NCBI GenBank assembly: GCA_014729945.1
Contig: WJJC01000067.1
Span: 1 to 13,501, forward strand
Length of the DNA stretch: 13,501 bases
Origin: Candidatus Bathyarchaeota archaeon
Lineage (GTDB): Archaea; Thermoproteota; Bathyarchaeia; TCS64
Direction: 5' to 3'
A model generated the notes under the pieces. It saw only the letters and a list, made by a program, of their open reading frames with translations, searched no databases and was not told where the DNA came from. Shown piece after piece: positions 1 through 7,696 of the stretch. Each line of letters opens with the position of its first letter. Position 1 is the stretch's first letter. Both the position numbers and the translations under genes were made by a program.

Positions 1-2349
1 CTCTTCAAGTAATGTTTTTCGGATTTCTTCGTTTAGTTGTCCCTCTCCATCCACTATATCATGGAAGGTGCTAAAGACCATCTCCAGTTTTCTCCAGTCA
101 GGTACGTATACTCTGCTAAACCAGACTCGACTGCTGTCGACTTCCTCGTCCTCAACGTCCCACATATAATCATCAAAACGTTCTTCACTGATTATATGCG
201 CGTTGCCATACGGGCCTTCGTGTTCAGGTGCCTCTAGAGCCATTACTCCATCCGCTCCATGGGCAAAGGCGTAGAGTAGATGCTCTTTCTTTAACCTAGC
301 TAGGCTGGGTAGAGGTATAATACGTATGCTACTTGGATATGTTAATCTGGCTAATCCCGCTAAATCTACAGCAGTATACGCTATTTCTCTTTCCACGAAT
401 GCTATTATCTTAAGATCCGCCGAGCTTCCCTCAAGAAGGCCTCTGATGTTTGCTTTAAGTTGTTCCTCTGTTAATCCCTGCTGATCTAGTACGTCTTCCT
501 CGCATTCTGGTAAACAGGCACCGCATCCACTGCACATTATCTCATTGATAATAGGTAGATCATTCTCCATGATTATAGCATTCTCTGGGCAGATCTCCAC
601 ACATGCTTCGCACGCTGTACATGCATCAGGGTTAGCAAGGAATGCCTTGTTTGGCTCAATCACTCTATCTCCGCTAAGAAAGTTAACTACTTTCATAGCG
701 GCTCCCTCAGCTTCAGCCGTTGTACTCTGTATATCTTTGGGTCCTATGACCATTCCAGCCGCGTAGATTCCATCTCTCTTGGTACTCATGGGGTCGAGCT
801 TGGGGTGCCTCTCCAAGACGAACTGGTCCTCGTCGGAAGGAACTCTGAGTGATTCTGCTAGCTTTAACGTTTCTTCTGTTGTTACGATGGGTGGTGCAAG
901 CACGACCAGGTCTGATGGATATCCCACCATCCTATTCAACATCATATCCTCGCTTCTAACGAGTACGTGATCATCCTCAGGAACGATTTCTGTTACTTTG
1001 CCCTTGATGAACATGGCCCCCTTCTCTTGGGTGGTTTTGTAGAACTCTTCGTATCTTCGTCCAGGAGCCCTGATATCTATGTAATGGATTGTGACGTTTA
1101 GCCCCCTGTCTCTTAGTAGCTGGGCTTGTTTAAGACTATATAGGCAGCATACTCTGCTGCAGTGTGGGCGTCCAACCTCTGTATCTCTGCTTCCGGCACA
1201 GAGCACATATGTCACGTTCTTGACTTCTTTCCCAGTCTCTGGTACTACTACCATGCTTCCAGTGGGTCCGTTAACATCGAGTATTCTCTCCATCTCTAGG
1301 CTGGTAACAACATTGGGGTAAGTACCGTATCCATACTGGGGTAAACCACTTAGATCATATAACTCAAAGCCGGTAGCCAGTACGATTGCCCCTACTTTAA
1401 TTTCTATCTCTTTCCCTGGATCGCTTATATCAATGGCTTCGGCTGGACATTCTCTCTCACATGCTCCGCATTGTAGGCATGCATCAAAGTCTATGGTGTA
1501 AATACTAGGTACTGCCTGTGGGAATGGACGATAGATGGCTGTTCTTTCCTGTAAACCTTCATTATATTCGTCATATGTTTTCGCTGGGCACACGTTACTA
1601 CAGGCACCACAGCCTATGCATTTATCCGGGTCCACTCCTCTGGGTTTTACCCATATTTTTACAGTAAAGTCCCCTGGGGCTCCACTTATCTCTTTTACAT
1701 TGCTGTAGCTGTAGAGTTCTATGTTTTTTCCTTGGCTTATCTGAGCCATTTTGGGTGTAAGGATGCACTGGCTGCAGTCTAGTGTAGGGAAGACCTTGGG
1801 GTACTGGATCATGTGTCCACCTATACTGGGGTCCTTCTCGACGAGGTGAACTTTCATACCATACTCATCCAGTCTTAGACTCGATGTAATTCCAGCGACA
1901 CCACCACCGATAACAAGTGCTTCTGGTACTACATCCATCTTCTTAGAGACAAGCTCACTGGACTCCCCTGCGCGTTTGATAGCTCCCTTTATCAGATCAG
2001 TGGCTTTTTTTGTAGCTCCCTCATGGTCGTCCTTGTGGACCCAGCTGCATTGCTCTCTGATATTAACCATCTCCAAGAATGCCTGGTTTAGACCTTCTTC
2101 CTCTAGATTTCCTAGAAATGTGGTCTGATGCATCTTTGGGGTGCAACAAGCGAGAACAACTCTGTCTAGGCCTTTCTCATTCACTGTCTGTCTTATTTTA
2201 TCGACACTGGGTTTACTGCAGAGATATCTCTCTATTGTTGTGAGTTCAACATCGTCACCGATAGATTCAACAACCTTTTCTGTGTCTACTACGTCTCCGA
2301 TGTTTCCTCCGCATTCGCAGACCCATACGCCTATTTTTGGTTTTGACAT
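1..2349 (-). CDS. hdrA: HdrA-like flavin/Fe-S subunit of a heterodisulfide reductase complex, with a C-terminal MvhD-like domain (partial, runs off the left edge)
   Basis: The reading frame starts at an ATG at 2349 and stays open to base 1, giving at least 783 residues with no stop seen. In known complexes HdrA is the cytosolic FAD subunit that bifurcates electrons between HdrBC and ferredoxin. Seen in order: an N-terminal Fe-S domain (C11, C13, C44, C68-C69); a Rossmann FAD site GGGVAG at 148-153; the HdrA signature DCSQC with C192 and C195; two 4Fe-4S ferredoxin motifs (C244/247/250/254 and C291/294/297/301); CAGSR at 384 and CSRVCC at 397-402; and a second ferredoxin pair (C577/580/583/587 and C606/609/612/616). 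Residues about 645-760 match the MvhD fold (AVDLAGLARLTYP, GADGV) but lack all its cysteines. It is last in the operon, 9 nt after the flavoprotein gene, with an AGGA ribosome-binding site 7 nt before the ATG. QmoB of sulfate reducers has a similar HdrA-MvhD layout, but the FrdAB and HdrBC neighbours favour HdrA. Confidence 0.93.
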   Translation of the reverse strand, partial: MSKPKIGVWVCECGGNIGDVVDTEKVVESIGDDVELTTIERYLCSKPSVDKIRQTVNEKGLDRVVLACCTPKMHQTTFLGNLEEEGLNQAFLEMVNIREQCSWVHKDDHEGATKKATDLIKGAIKRAGESSELVSKKMDVVPEALVIGGGVAGITSSLRLDEYGMKVHLVEKDPSIGGHMIQYPKVFPTLDCSQCILTPKMAQISQGKNIELYSYSNVKEISGAPGDFTVKIWVKPRGVDPDKCIGCGACSNVCPAKTYDEYNEGLQERTAIYRPFPQAVPSIYTIDFDACLQCGACERECPAEAIDISDPGKEIEIKVGAIVLATGFELYDLSGLPQYGYGTYPNVVTSLEMERILDVNGPTGSMVVVPETGKEVKNVTYVLCAGSRDTEVGRPHCSRVCCLYSLKQAQLLRDRGLNVTIHYIDIRAPGRRYEEFYKTTQEKGAMFIKGKVTEIVPEDDHVLVRSEDMMLNRMVGYPSDLVVLAPPIVTTEETLKLAESLRVPSDEDQFVLERHPKLDPMSTKRDGIYAAGMVIGPKDIQSTTAEAEGAAMKVVNFLSGDRVIEPNKAFLANPDACTACEACVEICPENAIIMENDLPIINEIMCSGCGACLPECEEDVLDQQGLTEEQLKANIRGLLEGSSADLKIIAFVEREIAYTAVDLAGLARLTYPSSIRIIPLPSLARLKKEHLLYAFAHGADGVMALEAPEHEGPYGNAHIISEERFDDYMWDVEDEEVDSSRVWFSRVYVPDWRKLEMVFSTFHDIVDGEGQLNEEIRKTLLEE

Positions 2350-2358
2350 TTTTATATC

Positions 2359-4011
2359 CTACAGTAGTTTAAGCTGGTGTTCTAGTGTTTTCTTGCCCCT
2401 GTACTCTGGTAGTAGCATGGGTGTTTTTCTATCAGTCTCTACGCCAGCCTCGTCTAGGAGCTTCTCATAATCAGCTACGTGATCTATGTTTAATTTCCCT
2501 ATCTCAGCTGTCTTGGCTCTCTCAGCTGCTGCTTTTCCAGCTCTTCTACCAAAGACATAGAGGTCTAGTTGGCTGTTTCCCATAAGCCTATTTTTTCCAT
2601 GTACTCCACCACATATTTCTCCTGCTGCGTAGAGTCCTGGTATGTTGGTTTCTCCATTCACTTTGATGTGTACTCCGCCGTTCTGGTAGTGGAGTGTTGG
2701 GAAGACCAACATGGGTTCTTTGCGGATATCAATCCCGAATTTGTTATAGTTTCTCAGCATGGCGGCGAACTCCCGTTCAATAGTGCCTTCACCGTTAATT
2801 ATATCGATTAACGGGGTGTCAAGCCATACACCTATCATGCCCGAAGGGGTTTCTATTCCCTTATTCTCCCCGTAGCATTCCCTAATAAGGGCTGATGCCT
2901 CGACATCCCTAGTCTCAAGAGGATAGACGAATAACTCCCCGTCAATGTTTACGGGTTGTGCACCTCTTCCTCTCAGTTTCTCTGTACATAGTTGGCCAAC
3001 TATCTGCTCTGGGTAGGCTGAGCCAGTTGGGTGGAACTGGGTGCTATCCAGATGAACTAGATCTGCTCCTGCTCTATACGCCATTACTATGCCATCTCCT
3101 GTTGCACCATAGTGGTTTGTTGTCTCAAATCCCTGTATGTGCAGTCTACCGAATCCACCTGTAGCTAGTATGGTTGATTTTGCCCGAGCTACCTTATACT
3201 CGTCATGATCTAGATCGTATAGTAGTGCTCCGCCGACCTGTCCTTTATCGTCTTTTAGGAACTCTACCGCTGCTGTGAGTTCAACGTATTCAATTTCTCG
3301 ATTGATAACCTCATCCATTAATACTCGTGTTATCTCCATACCCGTATAGTCCTTACAACTGTGCATTCTTCTTCGACTTGTTCCTCCGCCGGGGGCAAGC
3401 TGCATGGTACCATCTGGGTTCTTGTCATATAGTACTCCAAGTTCTTCATGCCATTTTATCACATCTGGTCCATCTTTTACCATGGCCTCGACTAACTCGG
3501 GGTCATTATAGTAGTGGCCTCCGCCGATGATGTCCAAGTAGTGTAAGGTTGGACTATCTTTTGGGCTATCAGCTGCTTGGATGCCTCCCTGACTCATTTT
3601 ACTGTTAGCATCACCGAGACGGAGTTTCTGGATTATAAGTATCTTATCCGGGTTGATACCGCTATCATGCGCTAAGATGGCTGCGCTTAACCCTGCTCCT
3701 CCTGCCCCTATTATGAGTACATCAACATCATAGTCTATATTATCAAGGTTAATCTCTGAGGGGTCTACGATGCTGTGAGCTTCTAACTGGTCAGCTACCT
3801 CATGGGGCATCAGCAGTCCTTTATTGTGGCCTACTTTAAGTTCGCGTTTCTGGTCCATTCTCCAGTCAGGGTGATAATCTTCAAGAACCTTTTGCCTTTC
3901 ATCTGCTGTCATTGGCGGATATTTTTTACCTATCCTAGTTGCTCTCGTTTCCTCTACTTTCTTTAAACTCTCTTTCATGTATTCTGGATACCCGCTTCCG
4001 TAATCACTCAT
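2359..4011 (-). CDS. tfrA: Fumarate reductase/succinate dehydrogenase-type flavoprotein (TfrA/FrdA-like)
   Basis: This protein is about 550 residues long and probably interconverts fumarate and succinate on FAD. The Rossmann motif GAGGAG lies at 102-107. The dicarboxylate-site signatures are all present: QFHPTG (H327), EKLRGRG (R347, matching the catalytic Arg), LHYQNGG (H441) and HGKNRLMGNS (R475). At the position of the covalent-flavin His of SdhA/FrdA there is an Asn (N136 in DANSKMSQGG), so FAD is probably non-covalent, as in NadB. The roughly 95 residues before the Rossmann fold are an unusual extension, and the C-terminal helical part is short. I chose ATG 4011: it overlaps the previous gene by 8 nt (ATGAGTGA) and has GGGAG about 10 nt upstream. 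An in-frame ATG at 4047 would need a 44-nt overlap. L-aspartate oxidase (NadB) is the main alternative, but the 2Fe-2S partner gene and adjacent fumarase argue for fumarate reductase. Confidence 0.88.
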   Translation of the reverse strand: MSDYGSGYPEYMKESLKKVEETRATRIGKKYPPMTADERQKVLEDYHPDWRMDQKRELKVGHNKGLLMPHEVADQLEAHSIVDPSEINLDNIDYDVDVLIIGAGGAGLSAAILAHDSGINPDKILIIQKLRLGDANSKMSQGGIQAADSPKDSPTLHYLDIIGGGHYYNDPELVEAMVKDGPDVIKWHEELGVLYDKNPDGTMQLAPGGGTSRRRMHSCKDYTGMEITRVLMDEVINREIEYVELTAAVEFLKDDKGQVGGALLYDLDHDEYKVARAKSTILATGGFGRLHIQGFETTNHYGATGDGIVMAYRAGADLVHLDSTQFHPTGSAYPEQIVGQLCTEKLRGRGAQPVNIDGELFVYPLETRDVEASALIRECYGENKGIETPSGMIGVWLDTPLIDIINGEGTIEREFAAMLRNYNKFGIDIRKEPMLVFPTLHYQNGGVHIKVNGETNIPGLYAAGEICGGVHGKNRLMGNSQLDLYVFGRRAGKAAAERAKTAEIGKLNIDHVADYEKLLDEAGVETDRKTPMLLPEYRGKKTLEHQLKLL

Positions 4012-4693
4012 CGATATCAATCTCCCTATCATTGTATAACTTGGCAAGCGTTTCCTTATCTGCCTCCATGAGTTCAGCTATCTCAGCATCGTAGAGTCCC
4101 TCATTTATCTCCTTTACACGTTCTAAAACGTGCTCGGTGACTCCGTCAATATATTTCGCGTGCAGTCTTCTAGCTAGCTGTCCTACATTGTATGGTACTA
4201 TCTCTGCTGGGCATCTTACCGCGCAGAGGCCGCAGCTAATACAGTCAAAACTCAGCTCAGCTGTTTTGGTTATATCTCCTCTTAGAGCCGCCTGTACATA
4301 GTCCATAACCATTATGTCCTGTGGGCAAGCCTTGGTGCATGTGTTGCATGCGAGACATCTGCTCAACTCTGGATAATACTCAAGTATCGCATTAGCGCTG
4401 GGTCTTAATTCGTCTATATCATATGTTTTTTTCTCAGCTGGATGGAAAGGTAACTGGGCGATATACATGCCATCTTCAACGATCTTTTGACACGCAAGTG
4501 CCCCCTCCAGTTTGTAGCTTCCTTTCGTCCTGTATAGGGTTGCGCAGGCTCCACAGTAACCACCTCGGCAACCTGATCCTCTTCGGAACTGGTGCCCGGC
4601 GTACTCCATGGCTTTCATAATAGTAAGGTCGCCTGGTACCCTGTGTTTCTTTCCCATCACGTAGATGGTGACCATATCACTTGTAACTTCCAT
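4004..4693 (-). CDS. tfrB: Fumarate reductase-type iron-sulfur subunit (N-terminal half of TfrB; FrdB/SdhB-like)
   Basis: A 229-residue electron-transfer subunit expected to link the flavoprotein encoded next to HdrB. The N-terminal part is a plant-type 2Fe-2S ferredoxin domain with C42, C47, C50 (GCRGGYCGAC) and C68. The C-terminal part has two complete CxxCxxCxxxCP motifs, C113/116/119/123 and C151/154/157/161, so it should carry two 4Fe-4S clusters and not the 4Fe-4S plus 3Fe-4S set of respiratory SdhB. It has no membrane segment. The ATG at 4693 lies 2 nt after the hdrB stop and has a perfect GGAGG 7 nt upstream. In methanogens TfrB is, from family knowledge, a fusion of this domain set with an HdrB-like domain. 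Here the HdrB part is the separate upstream gene, so the symbol is used by analogy. Confidence 0.87.
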   Translation of the reverse strand: MEVTSDMVTIYVMGKKHRVPGDLTIMKAMEYAGHQFRRGSGCRGGYCGACATLYRTKGSYKLEGALACQKIVEDGMYIAQLPFHPAEKKTYDIDELRPSANAILEYYPELSRCLACNTCTKACPQDIMVMDYVQAALRGDITKTAELSFDCISCGLCAVRCPAEIVPYNVGQLARRLHAKYIDGVTEHVLERVKEINEGLYDAEIAELMEADKETLAKLYNDREIDIDE

Positions 4694-4695
4694 AA

Positions 4696-5598
4696 TTATT
4701 CCTCCATCAAGCCCATCTCTCTCATGAGGGGCGTTGGGTTTGGCTTGTTAGCCTCGAAAGCAGTTGCTTTTTCATCTAACCCGAAGGCGAGTGCCATGAG
4801 TTGAGTGAAGTAGACAACTGGTATTGAATCAAAATCTGGGTATTGTTTCTTTATCTGGGTCTGTCGTGGACCAAGATTGTATTCGCAGAGTGGACACGCT
4901 GTCGCGAGAATATTGGCTCCAGCGTCTTCAGCCTGTTTGAGTATATTGTGGCTAAGATCTGCTACTGCTTCTTTCATATGAACCGTGTGATAACTTCCAC
5001 AACATTTCTGTTTGTGGCTAAAGTTAATAACCTCTGCTCCCAGAGCCTCTAACAGTTCCTCGAATATGGTGGGATTATCTGTGTCATCTATCCCTATTCC
5101 CCTTGGTCTCAGTAATAAGCATCCATAGTACGGAGCTACCCTGAGTCCTTTGAGGGGCTTTTTTACCTGAGTTTTTATTTTATCCCATCCATTTTCCCTG
5201 AGGATTTCCAGAAAATGCACTATCTCTACGTTTCCACTGTATTTTATATCCTCTTTGTACATTATATCATGGATTTTTTCTTTTCTGTCGCTATCTGAGT
5301 TGAAGACATTGTTGGCTCTCTTTATCGTGTTATAGCACATGGCACAGAGGGTTACCATCTTCTTATTATCCACCTTATCCTCGGCTTTCAACTCCTCGAC
5401 GCGAATCATGTTACGGATAGGTGCAAGATGATGCATAACATCGTCAGTTGCCAATGCGTGTACTGTTCCGCAGCAGTTCCACCTCTCCGGCTCGATTAGT
5501 TTGATACCGAGAACATTGGACGAAGCCAAGGTAGATTCCTCAAAGTTTCTTGAGGTTGTTTTTAAAGTGCATCCAGGGTAGTATGTGTACCGTGTCAT
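4696..5598 (-). CDS. hdrB: HdrB-like heterodisulfide reductase subunit with two CCG domains
   Basis: This 300-residue protein carries both cysteine-rich CCG motifs: C10, C42-C43, C85/C88 in the N-terminal half and C160, C199-C200, C235/C238 in the C-terminal half. In structurally known HdrB each set binds a non-cubane 4Fe-4S cluster, and the pair cleaves or forms a disulfide such as CoM-S-S-CoB. All ligands are present, so the protein looks catalytically intact. Its start overlaps the hdrC stop as ATGA, and AGAGGAAG lies 8 nt upstream of the ATG. It sits between hdrC and the fumarate-reductase Fe-S gene, so it could serve HdrA/HdrC, the FrdAB pair, or both. The true substrate is unknown: CoM-S-S-CoB if the host is a methanogen, otherwise another thiol/disulfide or a protein partner. 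Confidence 0.92.
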   Translation of the reverse strand: MTRYTYYPGCTLKTTSRNFEESTLASSNVLGIKLIEPERWNCCGTVHALATDDVMHHLAPIRNMIRVEELKAEDKVDNKKMVTLCAMCYNTIKRANNVFNSDSDRKEKIHDIMYKEDIKYSGNVEIVHFLEILRENGWDKIKTQVKKPLKGLRVAPYYGCLLLRPRGIGIDDTDNPTIFEELLEALGAEVINFSHKQKCCGSYHTVHMKEAVADLSHNILKQAEDAGANILATACPLCEYNLGPRQTQIKKQYPDFDSIPVVYFTQLMALAFGLDEKATAFEANKPNPTPLMREMGLMEE

Positions 5599-6014
5599 GC
5601 TGTTAACTTCCTCTGGTTACTGATAATTGCGATCTGAGGTAGCTCTCTGAGTTCCTCTGGGGATAAGTCGTCTAGGCTAACATGGTTGTATTTCTGGCGA
5701 AGTACCAGTTGCCTTAACGCTTCCATGACGTTTGCTATGTCTATTCCCCTTGGGCATCTGACTTCGCAGTTGAAGCAGGTCATACATGTCCAGATGGTCT
5801 TGGATTCAAGGACTTCCTCTAATCCTAGTTGTACCATTCTTATGATCTTTGAGGGTAAATAGTCCATTTCTTGAGTCATTGGGCAGCTGCTGCTGCATGC
5901 TCCACATTGGAAGCAGAGATCTACGTTTTCTCCGCTTAGTTCATTAACCCGGTCTCTAAATTCGTTCTCGCCGGGAATATAGCGTAGAATATGTTTGGAC
6001 CCGAATGAAGACAT
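5595..6014 (-). CDS. hdrC: HdrC-like 4Fe-4S subunit of heterodisulfide reductase
   Basis: A 139-residue soluble iron-sulfur protein that normally passes electrons from HdrA to HdrB. It has two complete 4Fe-4S motifs: C34/37/40/44 (CFQCGACSSSCP) and C77/80/83/87 (CMTCFNCEVRCPRGID). The PRGID following the second motif is typical of HdrC. There is no membrane helix, so it belongs to the cytosolic HdrABC type and not HdrDE. It is the first gene of the five-gene operon, with its ATG at 6014. No Shine-Dalgarno motif precedes the start, while the downstream operon genes have one. A TATA-like box about 22-31 nt upstream suggests the operon mRNA begins at or very near this start codon. Confidence 0.92.
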   Translation of the reverse strand: MSSFGSKHILRYIPGENEFRDRVNELSGENVDLCFQCGACSSSCPMTQEMDYLPSKIIRMVQLGLEEVLESKTIWTCMTCFNCEVRCPRGIDIANVMEALRQLVLRQKYNHVSLDDLSPEELRELPQIAIISNQRKLTA

Positions 6015-6172
6015 CCTTACACTGTTCGCATTGGTAATAATAATGTTTTTGAGTAATTACATGTGTATATTTTTCTTTTCATTCTCAGTGGAAATAATAT
6101 GCATTCTAATAATTTTCATGTTGATACATTTTAGTTATCGAAAAACTCTAAACCATTGGAACCCTGATCTAT
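6015..6172. promoter_or_regulatory. Divergent, AT-rich intergenic promoter region between the Hdr/fumarate reductase operon and the fumarase operon
   Basis: A gap of about 158 bp separates hdrC (leftward) from the fumarase genes (rightward). It is far more AT-rich than the flanking genes. A shared regulatory region would fit the metabolic link between fumarase and fumarate reductase. I see no tRNA, riboswitch or clear hairpin. The plus strand is open across it and translates to a hydrophobic peptide, which I judge to be chance (see rejected items). Confidence 0.6.
6036..6045 (-). promoter_or_regulatory. Probable TATA box for the hdrC-hdrB-tfrB-tfrA-hdrA operon
   Basis: On the minus strand this reads CATTATTATT, preceded by an A-run that could be a BRE. 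It lies 22-31 nt upstream of the hdrC ATG, the distance expected when transcription starts at the start codon. Confidence 0.45.
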
Positions 6173-6784
6173 TTGATCAAGTTGAAGCATTATCTAAAAA
6201 CTCCGGTTAAAGAGGAAAAAATTAGAGAACTCAAAGCCGGTGATATAGTATATGTCTCGGGTACAATAATAACTGCCAGAGATGAAGCACATCTTAAATC
6301 GTTAGAGTTGCATGAAAAAGGAGAGGAGCCCCCTGTAGGATTTAGTGGCAGAGGTGTTTTTCACTGTGGGCCTATTATGAAGAAAGATGATAAAGGTGAA
6401 TGGAAGGTTGTGGCTGCGGGACCTACAACCAGTGCCCGGATGGAGATATTTCAGGACGACTTCATAGAAGCTTTCAACCCCTCTATTATTATAGGAAAAG
6501 GGGGAATGGGGCAGAGAACAAGTGAAGCATGCCAGAGGTATGGGTGTGTTTACGGTGCCTTCACCGGGGGAGCAGCCTTACTGGCGGCTCGTGGGATAAA
6601 GAAGGTTAAGGATGTTTTCTGGCTGGATGAGTTGGGTATGCCTGAGTGTCTATGGGTTTATGCGGTGGAAAAATTTGGACCTATGATCGTTACTATTGAC
6701 ACTCATGGAGCGAACCTAACAGCTGATGTGGGTGAGAAAGTGAATAAGAACCGGGATCGGTTAATTGAGGAGATGGAAGCATGA
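6173..6784 (+). CDS. fumB: Class I fumarate hydratase, beta subunit
   Basis: About 200 residues, matching the C-terminal (beta) domain of class I, 4Fe-4S-dependent fumarase/L-tartrate dehydratase. Visible signatures are LKTPV then LKAGDIVYVSG near the N terminus, GPTTSARME at 83-91, IIGKGGMGQRT at 106-116, GGAALLA at 132-138, and a conserved ending containing GMPECLWV and TIDTHGANL. Together with the alpha subunit it hydrates fumarate to malate. There is no ATG start: the frame opens at 6152 after a stop, and the candidates are TTG at 6173 or TTG at 6182. The latter gives MKHYLKTPV, closer to the usual family start. The gene precedes alpha and overlaps it by 4 nt (ATGA). The symbol is generic. 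Tartrate dehydratase is possible, but the adjacent fumarate reductase supports fumarase. Confidence 0.9.
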   Translation: MIKLKHYLKTPVKEEKIRELKAGDIVYVSGTIITARDEAHLKSLELHEKGEEPPVGFSGRGVFHCGPIMKKDDKGEWKVVAAGPTTSARMEIFQDDFIEAFNPSIIIGKGGMGQRTSEACQRYGCVYGAFTGGAALLAARGIKKVKDVFWLDELGMPECLWVYAVEKFGPMIVTIDTHGANLTADVGEKVNKNRDRLIEEMEA

Positions 6785-7662
6785 GTGATCTTGAGAAACT
6801 AGTTGAGGAGACCGCAGTCGAACTGCTTCGAATAGCAGCTACTGAGTTACCAGACGAGTATGTTGAGGAAATGAATTCATTGATGGGGGAAACCCGTGGA
6901 GCCGTAGGAAAGGCACAGCTCAAGAATATACTGGAGGACGCGGATATTGCGAGGAAAAACTCTATGCCCATGTGTCAGGATACGGGTATAGTTGCCTTCA
7001 TGGTAAAGCTTGGAGATGAGTTCCCTTTGAGATCCGAGCTCAAGAAGATACTGGTAGAGGCTACAAAGATAGCCACTGAGCAGGTTCCCCTTCGACCAAA
7101 CGCGGTTGATATGTTTAAGGGAAACACGGGGAATAATGTTGGCCTAAACGGGTATGTTCCCATAATTTACTGGGATGTAGTCCCCGGTGACAACTTAGAG
7201 ATAATTGCGATGCCCAAGGGCGGTGGTAGTACAAACGTAGCAGCCAGTAGAATGCTCAAACCAGGGTTAGGCATCAAAGGTGTAAAACAATTTGTTGTTG
7301 AAGCAGTCGCTAAGGCTGGAAGCCTCGGTTGTCCACCCTACTTTGTCGGTGTTGGGGTTGGTGGCGGAGAAGACCTGTGCATGAAATTAGCTAAAAACGC
7401 ATTACTAAAACCCTTCAAGGTTCGTAGCGAGAAAAAAGAAGTAGCCGCTATCGAGGAGGAGTTGTATCGTAAACTGAATGAGCTTGAGATAGGTGCAATG
7501 GGATTAGGTGAGGGACCTAGTGTAATGGATGTGCATATGGAGATGGCTGCCCGTCACCCCGCTAGTCTACCTGTTGGGGTAGTTATCAGTTGCTGGGCTC
7601 TCCGACACGCTAAAGCTACTATTAGCCCTGATGGGGAAGTGAGAATCGATACTAGCGTCTAG
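6781..7662 (+). CDS. fumA: Class I fumarate hydratase, alpha subunit
   Basis: A 293-residue subunit holding the substrate-activating 4Fe-4S cluster of class I fumarase. Three cysteines at the expected places should be ligands: C65 (MPMCQDTG), C184 (GSLGCPPYFVGVGVGGG) and C271 (VISCWALRHAK). Other family motifs are VPLRPNAVD, KGGGSTN and HPASLPVGV. The start is clear: ATG overlapping the beta-subunit stop, with GAGGAG 8 nt upstream, so the two genes are translationally coupled. The enzyme should act in the cytosol and supply fumarate to, or use fumarate from, the flavoprotein encoded in the divergent operon. The cluster of this family is oxygen-labile, in keeping with an anaerobic host. Confidence 0.93.
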   Translation: MSDLEKLVEETAVELLRIAATELPDEYVEEMNSLMGETRGAVGKAQLKNILEDADIARKNSMPMCQDTGIVAFMVKLGDEFPLRSELKKILVEATKIATEQVPLRPNAVDMFKGNTGNNVGLNGYVPIIYWDVVPGDNLEIIAMPKGGGSTNVAASRMLKPGLGIKGVKQFVVEAVAKAGSLGCPPYFVGVGVGGGEDLCMKLAKNALLKPFKVRSEKKEVAAIEEELYRKLNELEIGAMGLGEGPSVMDVHMEMAARHPASLPVGVVISCWALRHAKATISPDGEVRIDTSV

Positions 7663-7672
7663 TTTTTTATAA
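7663..7672 (+). promoter_or_regulatory. Probable TATA box for the m5C methyltransferase gene
   Basis: TTTTTTATAA starts directly after the TAG stop of the fumarase alpha gene (7660-7662). It lies 25-34 nt before the TTG at 7697, supporting a leaderless transcript that begins at that codon. Confidence 0.55.
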
Positions 7673-7696
7673 GACGGGTTCATTGAACCCTTTACA

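Noticed and set aside
545..2811. Several plus-strand open frames of 60-110 codons opposite hdrA and the flavoprotein gene
   Set aside because: They are antisense shadows of strongly supported genes with complete family motifs and show no recognisable domains.
2359..4011. Flavoprotein as L-aspartate oxidase (NadB)
   Set aside because: The non-covalent FAD site resembles NadB, but the adjacent 2Fe-2S/4Fe-4S subunit, the Hdr genes and the divergent fumarase fit fumarate reductase better, and no nadA or nadC is present.
4012..4047. Upstream ATG (4047) as the start of the fumarate reductase flavoprotein
   Set aside because: It would overlap the previous gene by 44 nt. The ATG at 4011 gives a normal 8-nt overlap and has GGGAG about 10 nt upstream.
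5995..6210. Plus-strand open frame through the hdrC-fumarase gap encoding a hydrophobic peptide of about 71 residues
   Set aside because: It begins with TTG inside hdrC, crosses both divergent promoters and ends inside the fumarase beta gene. Its hydrophobicity follows from T-rich DNA, and no ribosome-binding site is seen.
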